NCBI GenBank assembly: GCA_015227615.1
Contig: JAALGZ010000027.1
Location: 372,001 to 436,000 of the forward strand
Source of the DNA: Labyrinthula sp. Ha
Lineage: Eukaryota > Sar > Bigyra > Labyrinthulida > Labyrinthulaceae
Length of the DNA: 64,000 nucleotides
Direction of reading: 5' to 3'
Of the stretch, positions 10,906-21,719 are shown piece after piece. The notes beneath the pieces are model-generated. The model was given only the letters and a program-made list of their open reading frames with translations. It had not been told where the DNA came from and made no database searches. The position numbers and the translations under genes are program-made. How positions within the stretch are numbered: position 1 is the first letter of the stretch; every line of letters starts with the position of its first letter.

Positions 10906-12237
10906 ATGAAGTACCCCAACGAAACGAGTTGTGATAATCCATTCATTGGACGGTTAAGCAATCGTGTAGTAGTCTATAAAGAAGTGTTCATCATTACTGC
11001 CCTTATTGGAATTTTGTGTACCTTTTTTCTCTGGTTCAAGGGAAGAAAAACATTTTCTTTACAAAAATCAGGGTGCGTATTTTTCATCTGTCAGTTCATC
11101 TTCGCAGCGTTCTACCTCTGCTTCTCATTAATATTTATTATTGATGAACCATCTCCGCTGACTTCATGTTCTGCAAGTGTTTTTTTTCACATGTGCTACC
11201 ATCTTCTTCCTGTACCTGCTCTTTCGACTCTTTTCTCTCTTATATGCCGATCGAAATATAATGCCAAGCTTATAGAATATTTCAGCGATGAGAAATTATC
11301 CCTTTCACCTCTCGCTATTTCACAAGGTCAATATGCCATGACAACGGAGACAAACTCCACAAGTTCCAAAGAACTCCAGAGGTTAAAATACCTCTCTTCC
11401 AACAGTTTCTACTTTTTCTCTGTTATTTTTCACTGGTGTCTTTGGGGGGTTATAATTTTTATTCTTGAGAGGGTAATTTGCAAGGGATGGATTACAGGAA
11501 ATAAATGTGCTCTTGATGAATTTGGACTTGTAGCCCTTGAGACAGTTGTCTTAATCATATGTCTATTTTCTGCAGTTGCTGTAATAAGAAAAACTCTCAA
11601 GTATGAAAATAATCTGGAACTTAAGTCTTTACCGAAAAATTCCACTATGGCCCTTACTTTTGGAATTATACCGGGCATAATACTTCCAGGCATGCAAATA
11701 TTGTATTATACTCATTGGTATGAAACTTCAGATGAAATAAATCTATTTCCATTTATACTTGATGATATAGCATTTATTTCTTTATTCTTTTCATTATTTT
11801 ATCCCGTTTATTTTCTCCCATTCAAAACTAAGTCGCTTGATTCGTGTCTTGATTCTGATGGACTTACTCTTCAAGATATTCTCAATAACGATTCCAGTAA
11901 AGCTATTTTTCAGGCTTTCTTAGTTGAAACTTTCTGTGTTGAAAATTTGTTATTCATCCGATACTTGAAAAACTTCAAACAAGGCAAATCTAAAGAAACA
12001 TATCGTTTGGCACACTTGATTTTTAAGAAATTTGTAGCTGAAGGATCCTTAGTTCAAATTAACATCTCTGCAAGGCTACGAAAGCAAGTTGCAGAACGAA
12101 TATACTCAAACAATATTTACCCCGAGATGTTTCAAGAAGTTGAGCAAGAGGTTGTTTCTCTTCTGACCTATGATTCGCTGCCAAAATTTAAATCCAGTAA
12201 CTATTATTCTCAAGTTGTTCATCATTATTTACTTTGA
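10906..12237 (+). CDS. Seven-transmembrane protein with C-terminal RGS domain
   Basis: The 443-residue product has seven hydrophobic spans at about residues 27-44, 56-79, 92-113, 168-190, 206-227, 247-268 and 282-306. A cytosolic RGS domain follows at about 320-434. RGS hallmarks are visible: FQAFLVETFCVENLLFIRYL for the alpha-4/alpha-5 core, then QINISARLRKQVAERI and SLLTYDSLPKFKSSNYY. RGS domains speed GTP hydrolysis by G-alpha subunits, and the same layout occurs in plant AtRGS1-type proteins, so a plasma-membrane regulator of heterotrimeric G-protein signalling is the likely role. An N-glycosylation site lies at Asn5. The first ATG opens the frame with AAATAA before it. No intron is needed. 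The ligand, if any, is unknown. Confidence 0.82.
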   Translation: MKYPNETSCDNPFIGRLSNRVVVYKEVFIITALIGILCTFFLWFKGRKTFSLQKSGCVFFICQFIFAAFYLCFSLIFIIDEPSPLTSCSASVFFHMCYHLLPVPALSTLFSLICRSKYNAKLIEYFSDEKLSLSPLAISQGQYAMTTETNSTSSKELQRLKYLSSNSFYFFSVIFHWCLWGVIIFILERVICKGWITGNKCALDEFGLVALETVVLIICLFSAVAVIRKTLKYENNLELKSLPKNSTMALTFGIIPGIILPGMQILYYTHWYETSDEINLFPFILDDIAFISLFFSLFYPVYFLPFKTKSLDSCLDSDGLTLQDILNNDSSKAIFQAFLVETFCVENLLFIRYLKNFKQGKSKETYRLAHLIFKKFVAEGSLVQINISARLRKQVAERIYSNNIYPEMFQEVEQEVVSLLTYDSLPKFKSSNYYSQVVHHYLL

Positions 12238-15200
12238 AGTTAGTTAGAAAACATATTTTGATTTTAACTCTTTTTGTGATCATATTAGGAACTTAAGAAC
12301 TAAAAAGTTGGTTTTGCATTTCCAGGTTTCTTGTACATGTTGAAGGTTTCTTTTCAGTAGATATCCAACAACTTGAGGAGTAAAACAAGATTACTAGTTT
12401 ACTTCTTTAGGTTTATACCTGGTTTTCTCTGTGAAACTGAGTTCAGTGATCTTACCTCTGAACAACTATCTAAATCCTCGGAAAAAATCCTTCAATAAAA
12501 AAATATATTGTTTTCGTTATTTATAAAAACTAAAGTGGTCTTGTAGAAGTCAAAAATTTTCATTTCGATCAAGTTTTGATAAGATATAAACAACAGTAAC
12601 CGAAACTATTTCTCTTGCTCCTAATGCTTTCCCTGGAAAAAATATTCCTGAGAACAGATAGTTTAAATATTTTTTTATCATCGGGGTTCAGAAAAAAGAG
12701 TGAATAAGAAATACTTACCCAAGGTATTAGGAGTGCTTTAGAGAGGGCTTCTTGGAACCATTACTTCTCATTTGAGTTGAAGAATTGATATGTAATATTT
12801 TCTGAAAGATACTACCCGATATTGACTCCACCAACAGTTGTGCTCTAGAAACAAAGTAATAAATAGTATCAATCATACTATGTTTTTCATTACTATTATG
12901 AAAGGACGTCTTAGAAACAAGATGAAGAGGTGAATCTTTTAGATGAAAGCAGGTCAGATCCAGTAAGAGCCCAAATGCTCAATCTATAACCATTACGACG
13001 GGTTTAAAACTTTCACAACACATTTATTTTTCTCAATTTCTTTTTGTAAAATATGGAGAATTATTTTTTCTTGTGCCTATTATATTAGCTAAATAGTGTC
13101 GAGAGTATCCAAAAAATCTCTTCAGAGTTTTGTAAACATTATAATTATTTCTCATATTAAGAGATTTATAAAGTTTGAGCTGATTTTTCTGTAACAAATA
13201 CTTCAAAAAGTTTTGTAAAGAATCACATAAACTTTCATGATAAGAATAACACTACAACTTTGTACTAATGCTTATATTACCTGCAACCCGTTTATTCGAC
13301 TCAGCAAAGAATTCTAAAAGAAAGGTTCATCTTCATAGGAACAACGTCATTTACAATTAACTCTTCTTTAATAAGACCTAGGATATATCACTTTTATAAG
13401 CTACCGCTTTTATTAAATATGTACCAAATAAAGCCTCTCCTAGTAACAAAATATCATGAATCAACAAGTTTCCAGCAAATATTTTTGTGGGACAGCGTTT
13501 CCATGTTAAACTCAACTTAAGTGATAAATTTCCAAATAGTAGTCTTGATATGAACCAATACTATGCGAAAATGATCAAATTTATTCTCTAATCAGCAGGT
13601 TAAGTAAAAAAGTTGTTTTTTTGTTTCTTTTTCCACTCAAGAAGATATAGATAGTATAGTAGCTTATTAATCAATCAATTGATACACTATAACATTATAT
13701 TTGGTTCGACAACAAAAAGCCTTTAACCAATCAAACGCCAAATAGTATTGCTCTCGCAATACTTCAAATGAATTGTATTTTATTCTTTCACTCTTTCTAA
13801 ATAATCTATCATCTTTCTCTAGTTTCGAATGAAAATGAATTAAAATTTGAAGATTTTTGGCCCTTAGTTCAGTTCTACCAACCAACTTTCTTTCTCAGTT
13901 TCATTCCTCATGGCTGTACCATTGGTTTACCAACATTTTTACAAACTCTTAATAAAAGTTAGTTTAACATGTTTTCTTTTTAGTTAATTTTACTCAAACA
14001 ATTCCTTTCATGTACATTTTGTAATAAAGGAAATCAACTGCAGAGAACATAAAAATTGTCATTTAATGTAAACTACTAACATTGATCACAATACAGTGCC
14101 GCAAAGAAGCAAGACAAAAATAAAGCTGAAAAGGAATCAACGAACTGCGTTGATGTTGAAACTGTTAAGGTTAGTAGCAGCACAGTGCCACATTGCTGTG
14201 GTTTCACAAAAAATGTGTTAGGACTGAACAACAAATAAATTCTTCACAAAATTAAAAACTATCTAGCTCATCGACTAGTAGGTTGATTTACAACAACAAT
14301 CATTCCATTCAGAATTTTCAAACGTAGGCTACACATCCAGAGCAACATCAATGTGTTTGAAGCTGCATATGTATTTAAGTAGAAAGCCCGGCTTCTTTTG
14401 CTCCATCTTTAATGTATCAGTTTAATATTATCTCACATTTTTTGCAGAAACCTTTGTTATTCGACCAACTAAACCTCAATGAAAAAGAGTAAAAGGTAAT
14501 GAGCTATTCTATATGGTAGTTCGGTGTTCGTAACTCTCAAATTATCTTTGATTTATTAGAATCAAATTTAGAATATTTCATTCATAAGAATAGATGGAAG
14601 AAATTAAACATGCCTAAAAGGTGGCATCGAGTCCAAAATAAGCAACATCATAGCTTTGAATATCCTTTCTGCAATGGAACAGTGCAAATTAGCTCCAGTC
14701 ATAACCTTCTCTAAAACATGTTTTCGCACAGAAAAATTTGTATTAATATTTGTACATTTTATTGTCATTTTACAATCATGCGTATTTAACTGTGCCAAGA
14801 GTTTTTTTCAATGCTACAGAAAGTTACAAAAAAGATTACATTCTTGCTGAACAAAAATTTTTCTTCCTAATATTGACCAATCCAAAGATTGGGAAATTGT
14901 GTTCTTGCAGATGAATAGAAAAAGGTTTGGTTTGGCGTATTCATGTAGGTTCTTGCCTTTTTATTTCTATTCAAAAGATTAGCCTGAAGCCGTAAGAAAA
15001 AAAATCACAAAAAATACCAAACATCCTTTAGAATAAACACAACTAGTTACTCAATAATATTTCTTGTGCTGCTGTATAACAGTTTACACTTGAAAATAAG
15101 GAAAGACTAAAAGTTAATAGTGAAAAACTTATTAACAAAGCATTCCATTTTTTTTTTCGGGAATCAAATAAACTGTTAAACAAGAAAATAACTATAATAG

Positions 15201-15899
15201 CCACGAAAACTGTCATGAGAAGCAAGGCAAATAAATTGATGCGTTCATCATAAAGAAGCTTTGATGTTAATCAAGGGTTCTGATGAAAAAATTCATCTCT
15301 AAATCAAATAGTACAAGGAATATTATTTTTGAAAATTAGCAACATTCTCCGAAGTAAGGTAGCCAGTTTGAAATATTGTGAAAAGTTAGTGAAATATCTT
15401 GACTTATTAACAGGGGTCGGATAAAATAAATATTATCAATATTCAAATGATTCTTATTTTGACTCTTTCTACCAATATGAAAAATACAGATAAAACATTG
15501 TTGATAAATCAGGAATAGATCAAATTCCATCCCAATTCATTAACAATCAATTTAAATCTCGGTTTAAGTTGATTGGTTATTAATTTTAACTTATCTGTTC
15601 AGCTTCATTCATTGAGACATTCTTGAGCATTCATACAAGGGATCACTACCTCAGTAAGAAACTGTTGCATTAAGATCATCCCGTTACTTTATAGTTTTAT
15701 TCTATCATATTTTAATAAAAACAGGATGAAAATAAGAAATTAAGTAGACCGAGGGCATATTGAATACATGTTATCTACAGTATTTTTGACTTAGTGCCGA
15801 AATTAGTGTTTTTGAAGAAAAGTATGTATATTGTTTTGTCTTTTAACTTTAGGTGGTTTTGCCTCCCTTGGGCAAATAAAACAAATATCTACTGACTAC
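12238..15899. other. Gene-free stretch
   Basis: No family match was seen. A hydrophobic frame on the minus strand (about 15225-15043) reads like a short membrane segment (VFVAIIVIFLFNSLF) and another frame lies at 15530-15336, but neither has supporting context. No tRNA-like box pairs or strong tandem repeats were found. Confidence 0.4.
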
Positions 15900-17450
15900 T
15901 AGACCATACATATATATATAACGCTCCTTAGAGGAAAGCTAAGAAAACCTCTAAGACGTTTCCCATATCTAACTGTGTATTTTATAGGAAACAATTAGTT
16001 TATATCCCCCCCTCAAGCAAACTAGGGCAAGTAAGCAGCTCGTTTAAATCCACACGGACATGGCACCAATTTCCATTGTGTTTGTGGAAATAAGAAAGGT
16101 AAGTACCAAACCAAGTGGAAGTTAGAGACGTAGTTTGAACAAAATAAAAACATCTATAAGCAAATCCATGAAGTAGCTCTCCAATCGATTTGATGTATAC
16201 CTGGCCCAACTGTTTCTTCTGAATCCTAAACCAATCCTAGCTATTCACCCTGTTGCCCCATCTGAGGTTTTCATAAAATATGATCATACCCAAGAATGTA
16301 TTGAGAAATTTTGAACCCCAAATTCTAAAGGCTGACAGTTCCATTGAACTGTTTTTCATAACAATTGCATACAAAGAGTAATAACAGAGTAGCCAGAATT
16401 ATATAAGTGGTGAGAGCAATGACAGGATGACCTCTCATGTCAACCTTAAAGTAGATGTTCAGTTAGCTTCTGCATCAACGATTCAATTTAGGTTTGCTGC
16501 GGACTATTATCACAATAAAGCAAATATTGATACTTTTCTTGAATGGTGCCCATAAATAAGGAGGAAGTATTATTGATTGGGATAAAGGCACATTAATATG
16601 TATTTAGTTTCTGACTAGGAGGAAAAAGAATAACTTGTCACTTGTGTGTATGGCAGGATAAAAAGATGTTTAATAGTCATAGAACTCTATCTTTTGTTGT
16701 AGTAGTTATAATGAAAAATAATAAGGTGACATATTGCATAATAGGTGACTAGATTCAAAACACGAGTGAAAAAACATTTTTCCAGAAGGAACAATCGCGG
16801 TCCTAATTACTAGGTTATTCTTTATACTAAATTTCAAAGCAAGATAAAGGGTTATGCCTAAGCCCTGGTGGACATGTTATCTATACCTTGTATATTTATA
16901 TCTTAATTGAAAACTGCCTGAGCAGAGTTTCTTCTTCAAACTGAATAATAGTTTGTATATTGAGACTACTTGCTATGGACTAAGACACTCAGGTACCCAT
17001 AAAACTTCGTAATATAATGGCCAAACTATAAACCGCAAAAATATTCGCAAATGAACTGTGGATTAAAAATGCCAATAGATTAAGAATGAAATCATATATT
17101 GTATTTCGTATTACTTTGGTTATAATTTGTTCTGTTTAGTTGGTCGCATGGAGCAAACATATATGAAATGAAGTCTTATATTTTTGAGATGGGGCTACCA
17201 TTCCTAGACAGTTGGCTTAATACGTGAATCTATAAAGAAGTCACTTCTTCTGGAAAAATTTTAAATGAACAGCAGCAAGAAAACAAAGTCAGGGGTAGCA
17301 AAGCATGGCTAGTTATGGCATCAATGAGAAAAAGGTGTCAGGGTGTTTCGACCAAAAGGTTGATTCAATGTACTAACTTAATAAGGGAATTAGATATCAA
17401 TACAAAATTATAATCATATCTCATGGTGATTAGTAGGCACATTCTAGACT
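15900..17450 (-). mobile_element. Old Copia (Ty1)-type retroelement fossil, 3' part
   Basis: On the minus strand a polypurine-like tract (GAGGGGGGGATA, near 16000-16015) ends a frame (16209-16000) whose tail SLLEGGI is what Copia pol ends look like. Upstream in other frames are remnants resembling the Copia RNase H signature, including the counterpart of the SS-x-EAEY box. A TATAAAATAC word just beyond the tract would suit an LTR. The element is heavily broken with many breaks, and no matching 5' LTR was found, so it is old. Confidence 0.5.
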
Positions 17451-17579
17451 GTAACAGATAGTTCTTCATCAGAGAAGGTTTCACATGGATCTCATTCACC
17501 TGGTTATGTATCCCAGGCAAGCGGAGCAACACGAACCCTATTTTATGTGGAGCTATCTAAGACTTGTTCTTCTTAATAC

Positions 17580-17780
17580 CTTTTCTGATCTGTAGGTTCA
17601 ACTTCTTGAGGCGGCACATTATCTAATGCGTAAATGCTGTTTTCATGTAGAACGGTTAAATCAAACATATTTGGTCTAGATCCACCATTATATTTTCTTG
17701 TATTCCTAAGAGACATATGTAGATATAAAGCACCCGCTCCTAGGTTAAAATGAATATTTCTTATGTCCAATGCCAGATCT
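17580..17780 (-). other. Possible orphan exon or retroelement remnant
   Basis: A 66-codon open stretch lies between an acceptor-like TTTTGCAG (just above 17780) and a donor-like AG|GTATTAAG (just below 17580). It reads DLALDIRNIHFNLGAGALYL and on to DNVPPQEVEPTDQKR. I do not recognise the protein. No partner exon with matching content was found nearby, and the Copia fossil lies immediately downstream on the same strand, so it could be part of that instead. Confidence 0.25.
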
Positions 17781-17789
17781 CTGCAAAAT

Positions 17790-18827
17790 AGAAAATTAAA
17801 AGGAGGGTTTAAGATTTCAATTTTCGCTCAAGAACGCAGTTAATGAACTAAGTCTTCTCTTTATTTTTTCCAACCCAGAATAGAAGTAATTTCTATGAAT
17901 GACTACCTAATAGCTGCTTAGCTAATTAACCAAAAATTCCAGATATCCATCTATGAAGAAGTTAGTACCAATTAACTAAATATAAACAAGTATTGACCTG
18001 ATTACAATAGAGAGAGTGTATTGGAGTCTGTATTACATACTAACCCTTAAACACATTTTGCATTAATTCCAACAATGATAATAGCATCAATCTCATAGGT
18101 TTCGCCTTTGATTTTATCAACACTTCAATTGACCAAATAATATTTCATTCAGTACGGAATCTTTTGGCGCCTGGGAACGTCATAAGCTTGACACTGTTGA
18201 ACACTCTCATCGAGCTTGTACATTACTCAAAATATTTAAACATTAAGGCAAGCGAGACTAAAATCGCAGTTTCTTGGTTTGATTAAATCCACTCTCCAGA
18301 AAACGGTTCCTTAAATTCGACATTTTCTATTCAATGTTTTATATTCTCGTAAGGACCGATTGCTGAACCAACTTGGGAGTTTTATCTGCAAGGAAGAAAG
18401 CTTTTGATAGGGATAAAAAAAATTAAGAGCTCCCCCGACAGCTTAACCCATTTATATATTGGCAAACAATGTACATAATTTTAATCTCCAATCTTATTTG
18501 GATTTATGCCTGGATATAGTTTAAAGAATTTGCCCTGTAACCCAACACGGTTGAAAAACCTTTGATTGAGAATTTAGTTTCATTTCTTATGCATTTCGTT
18601 TGCAAATTGGATAACTATTCTAAGAGAAATTTTCATTTTAACAAGCCGAAATGTATGCAGACTCGGTTTAAACCTGCAGTCCCCGAAAATAAGGCTCATA
18701 ACGAATAGCAAGTTGGACCAAGTACCATCTTTGTATAAATATATCACGATAACCTAAAATGAAGTGTAACACAAGGAAACCTTGTAACTCCAAGAGAGAA
18801 AAAAATCAGGAGATGTGTCTAGAATTC
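17790..18827. other. Gene-free stretch 3' of AP-3 beta
   Basis: I see no gene. This is AT-rich sequence that includes the region downstream of the AP-3 beta stop. No repeat structure stands out. Confidence 0.45.
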
Positions 18828-21671
18828 TCAATAGAATTTATTGAGCATATTTCGCAGGTCACTAAAGACTGTAGTAGAAAGCATTGGATCCTCTGAAATA
18901 ACAACTGCAGTTAATTCTTGAGTTCCAAAGTCAAAGGAGAGTGATAATAATACGATTTTCCAATCCATCTTAGAGGCTGTACTCGAAGTAGGAAAGAATG
19001 AATACATCAATATCTTCTCTTCAACAGTTGAATCTAGTACATCAATTAGCTTTGACATTGAAGAAACACTTTCTTCAACGACAAAAACGTGAAATCTCTT
19101 GCGAACACTTAGCAAAAGTTCTTGCTTTGTCTGACCAGGGGTTAATTGAAAATTTCCAGAGTTTCTACATAGTCCTGCTAGTTTGGATTCCCAGTGTTTG
19201 AACAGTGCCAAATCAACCTTTTGTAGATAAGGTGACAGCAAGTCACCAATATCAATCTTAATAGTATATTTTTCAATATCGTATCCAAAAGTAACCTGGA
19301 GCTCTAATTTTGTTCTATAGACAGCAGGTCCAAGAACGCTATAGATTTGCTCAAGAGCAATTTCAAAGGTTTTGGGTAAGTTGTCAGTTGAAAACTTGAA
19401 GGACAGCTCTAAAGGTGTGGTAAACTCAATAATAATTTCTTCAATATCTCTTGTCATCTTGGTGTTGAAGCTAAACTCTATCTTTTTTTCTTTGCTGCGG
19501 AGAAACCTATATGACAAAACATAGGCCTGAGTTTGGGGCAACTGAATCCACGGCAAAATTTCTTCGTGAAAAGATGCAGATTGCTCAGATGGTTCAGCGC
19601 CTGATATGTCACCCTCAATTAGGTCAGCTTCCCGAACAGTGACTTCAGAATGTGTGCTTGCATTATCGGTTTCGTCTGATGAGGAGTTGGATAATCCCTC
19701 TGAACTATCCCCAGAAACACTGTTCTCGGAGTTCGTAGAATTCGAACTATCTGTAGAACTGTCACTTAATCCAGATTCATTCCTCCTGTTGGTCACCAAT
19801 CTAAACAAACCTGAATACATATAATCAATATCGTCGTTCATAATCAGCTGATCAGCCCCAAGTATGTTTGATGGTTTGTAAGTGCTATCATCTAAGGGAA
19901 TTAAGCTGGATTGAAAAACAGAGCCAAGAAGAATATCAAAGTCTCTAACTTGTTCTTCAGAAATTTTTCTGGACAGCATATGGAACTGTTCTTGATTCAT
20001 AGGGTCCAAAGCTAGTTTCTTCATTTTAGTGGATATGAGTTCTTTTAAAGAGATTATTTTTTCCACATCTAGTATCTCGTAGTATTCAAGAATTGAAATC
20101 AAGAACACAGCTACAAATCCGGTTTCCTTATTAAAGTTGTCACTGTTTATTTGACCGATATAAAATAAAACTTTAGATAACATAAACTTGCATATTTTTT
20201 TCGATGGAATACAGATACTGACACATAACCGTAAGTGCCAGTACAAACGTTCTATGGAAGATTGGTTATCACATTCTTCAAAAAACTTTAAGACCGATAC
20301 TTGGTGACCGGTGGTTAACCTACTAGCAACCATGATACAGCTTTCGAACAATAAAGAGTCATTTATGGATTTCTCCTCCGATTTCATCTTCTCAAGTAAT
20401 ACTAAAAGCATCTCCTTGAAACAATTGTTACTTACACAAAAAAAAGGCAATATCGAAAGAAGAAATGCTTGAAAAGGCAAAGACGGAAAATAAAGATACT
20501 CCCTGACTTCATTTACCAAGTTTCTTTCTTTTGTTTTAGGAATATACTTTGCCACTACTTCCAGTTTCTTTTTCTGCACATTTAAGTCTTCATCCAGTCG
20601 AATGTAGAATAACTGAAAATTTTGTTGAATTAGCGTAAAGAAAGGATTATTCTCTTGGAACAAGTCGAGGCAGTATAAAATTAAATCAACTATTTCAACA
20701 AAATCCAATTTACTCTCAGCTTCAGAGAATACCAGAAGAGTTCTTAAGCTTCTTGCCAGAATCGCCTGATCCTCTAAGCAAAGATTCTTCCCATCTAAAT
20801 GTACCAGAGCTTTGCAGGATAGCAGAGATATAACAGACGACGATCCATTTAACAATGTACGAAGAACTCTTCTAAACTTCGGGAGAAAATCAGGAAGCTC
20901 TACATCAGTGCTCAGGTTGGAGCTGAAAAAAAGGTTAACTAGCAATACTTGCTGACTTGGACTTAGATCAGGAATGGACAAAATGAGGTCAACATCTAAA
21001 TCAAACACAATGCTTCTCCTTAAGAAATTCCTCCTAAACAGCATGATGCTGTGAAATGCAGCAGCGGCAACACTTTTGTTGGAATCATTTAGCAAAGTCC
21101 TTAAAATTTCTACAATTTCATCCGTTTCAATCACCTCCAAAACCATTTCAGAGCAAGAAAAGGCACATATTCTTCGTACAAACGGTGATGAATCTGCCGA
21201 GCAGTTCTTCAGCTCGCGAAGTTGTATCTGCAATATTTCAGGAGTTTTAATAGAGAGCAATACTTTGAGAGCTAACCCTTTTGTTAAAGGATTTTTGGGT
21301 AAAAAATGTTTTTCTTGGTGAAGATCTTGTTGAAGTGAGTTAACCGCGAGCAAACTTTGCTGCTTTGTAGAGTCGCTATAATTGATAAACTGCAACATGA
21401 AAGTATAGCACAACTTTCGAGTTTCTACATCATTTTTTTCTCGCTTTGCAGCCATTATAACATCTGGTAAAAATGTTGCCAAATAGGAGTTGGATAGCTT
21501 TGACTTGTTTCCTTTGGTATAAAGACCTAATAGCCATTTGAGTGCAGTACGTCGTTCGTCTGGGAATTTGCTTTGTAATTCTGTTTTTAATTGTTTTAGA
21601 CTTATGGTTTGATCAAGATATTTGGAATCGTTGAAAAATGAGTCAAAACTCATATCTTCCAGTGAAAACAT
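18828..21671 (-). CDS. AP3B: AP-3 complex beta subunit (beta-3 adaptin)
   Basis: The 947-residue product is the large beta chain of the AP-3 adaptor, which sorts cargo from endosomes or Golgi to lysosome-related compartments and vacuoles. Residues about 20-560 form the HEAT-like adaptin trunk. The stretch TKGLALKVLLSIKTPEILQI and then DSSPFVRRICAFSC match the family's ALRVLSSIRVP..I and ASADLSPYVRKNAA segments. At about 630-690 there is a Ser/Asp/Glu-rich hinge (DSSTDSSNSTNSENS), a feature typical of AP-3 beta rather than AP-1 or AP-2 beta. A C-terminal appendage-like region follows. Length lies between yeast Apl6 and human AP3B1. The ATG at 21671 is the first in frame. There are no introns. 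Confidence 0.85.
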   Translation of the reverse strand: MFSLEDMSFDSFFNDSKYLDQTISLKQLKTELQSKFPDERRTALKWLLGLYTKGNKSKLSNSYLATFLPDVIMAAKREKNDVETRKLCYTFMLQFINYSDSTKQQSLLAVNSLQQDLHQEKHFLPKNPLTKGLALKVLLSIKTPEILQIQLRELKNCSADSSPFVRRICAFSCSEMVLEVIETDEIVEILRTLLNDSNKSVAAAAFHSIMLFRRNFLRRSIVFDLDVDLILSIPDLSPSQQVLLVNLFFSSNLSTDVELPDFLPKFRRVLRTLLNGSSSVISLLSCKALVHLDGKNLCLEDQAILARSLRTLLVFSEAESKLDFVEIVDLILYCLDLFQENNPFFTLIQQNFQLFYIRLDEDLNVQKKKLEVVAKYIPKTKERNLVNEVREYLYFPSLPFQAFLLSILPFFCVSNNCFKEMLLVLLEKMKSEEKSINDSLLFESCIMVASRLTTGHQVSVLKFFEECDNQSSIERLYWHLRLCVSICIPSKKICKFMLSKVLFYIGQINSDNFNKETGFVAVFLISILEYYEILDVEKIISLKELISTKMKKLALDPMNQEQFHMLSRKISEEQVRDFDILLGSVFQSSLIPLDDSTYKPSNILGADQLIMNDDIDYMYSGLFRLVTNRRNESGLSDSSTDSSNSTNSENSVSGDSSEGLSNSSSDETDNASTHSEVTVREADLIEGDISGAEPSEQSASFHEEILPWIQLPQTQAYVLSYRFLRSKEKKIEFSFNTKMTRDIEEIIIEFTTPLELSFKFSTDNLPKTFEIALEQIYSVLGPAVYRTKLELQVTFGYDIEKYTIKIDIGDLLSPYLQKVDLALFKHWESKLAGLCRNSGNFQLTPGQTKQELLLSVRKRFHVFVVEESVSSMSKLIDVLDSTVEEKILMYSFFPTSSTASKMDWKIVLLSLSFDFGTQELTAVVISEDPMLSTTVFSDLRNMLNKFY

Positions 21672-21708
21672 CGCTCAAGTCTCAAATGTATCCTAAGCAC
21701 AGGGCTTA

Positions 21709-21718
21709 AATTTATAAG
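21709..21718 (-). promoter_or_regulatory. TATA-like box close to the AP-3 beta start
   Basis: On the minus strand CCTTATAAATTTAAG lies only about 40 bp before the ATG. If it is a real TATA box, the 5' leader would be very short. A TATAAGG word lies similarly close to the start at 54822. Confidence 0.3.
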
Positions 21719-21719
21719 G

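Noticed and set aside
15043-15225. Short hydrophobic minus-strand frame resembling a membrane segment
   Set aside because: AT-rich DNA often gives Phe/Ile/Leu-rich frames by chance. There is no ATG at its edge, no convincing partner exon and no family match.
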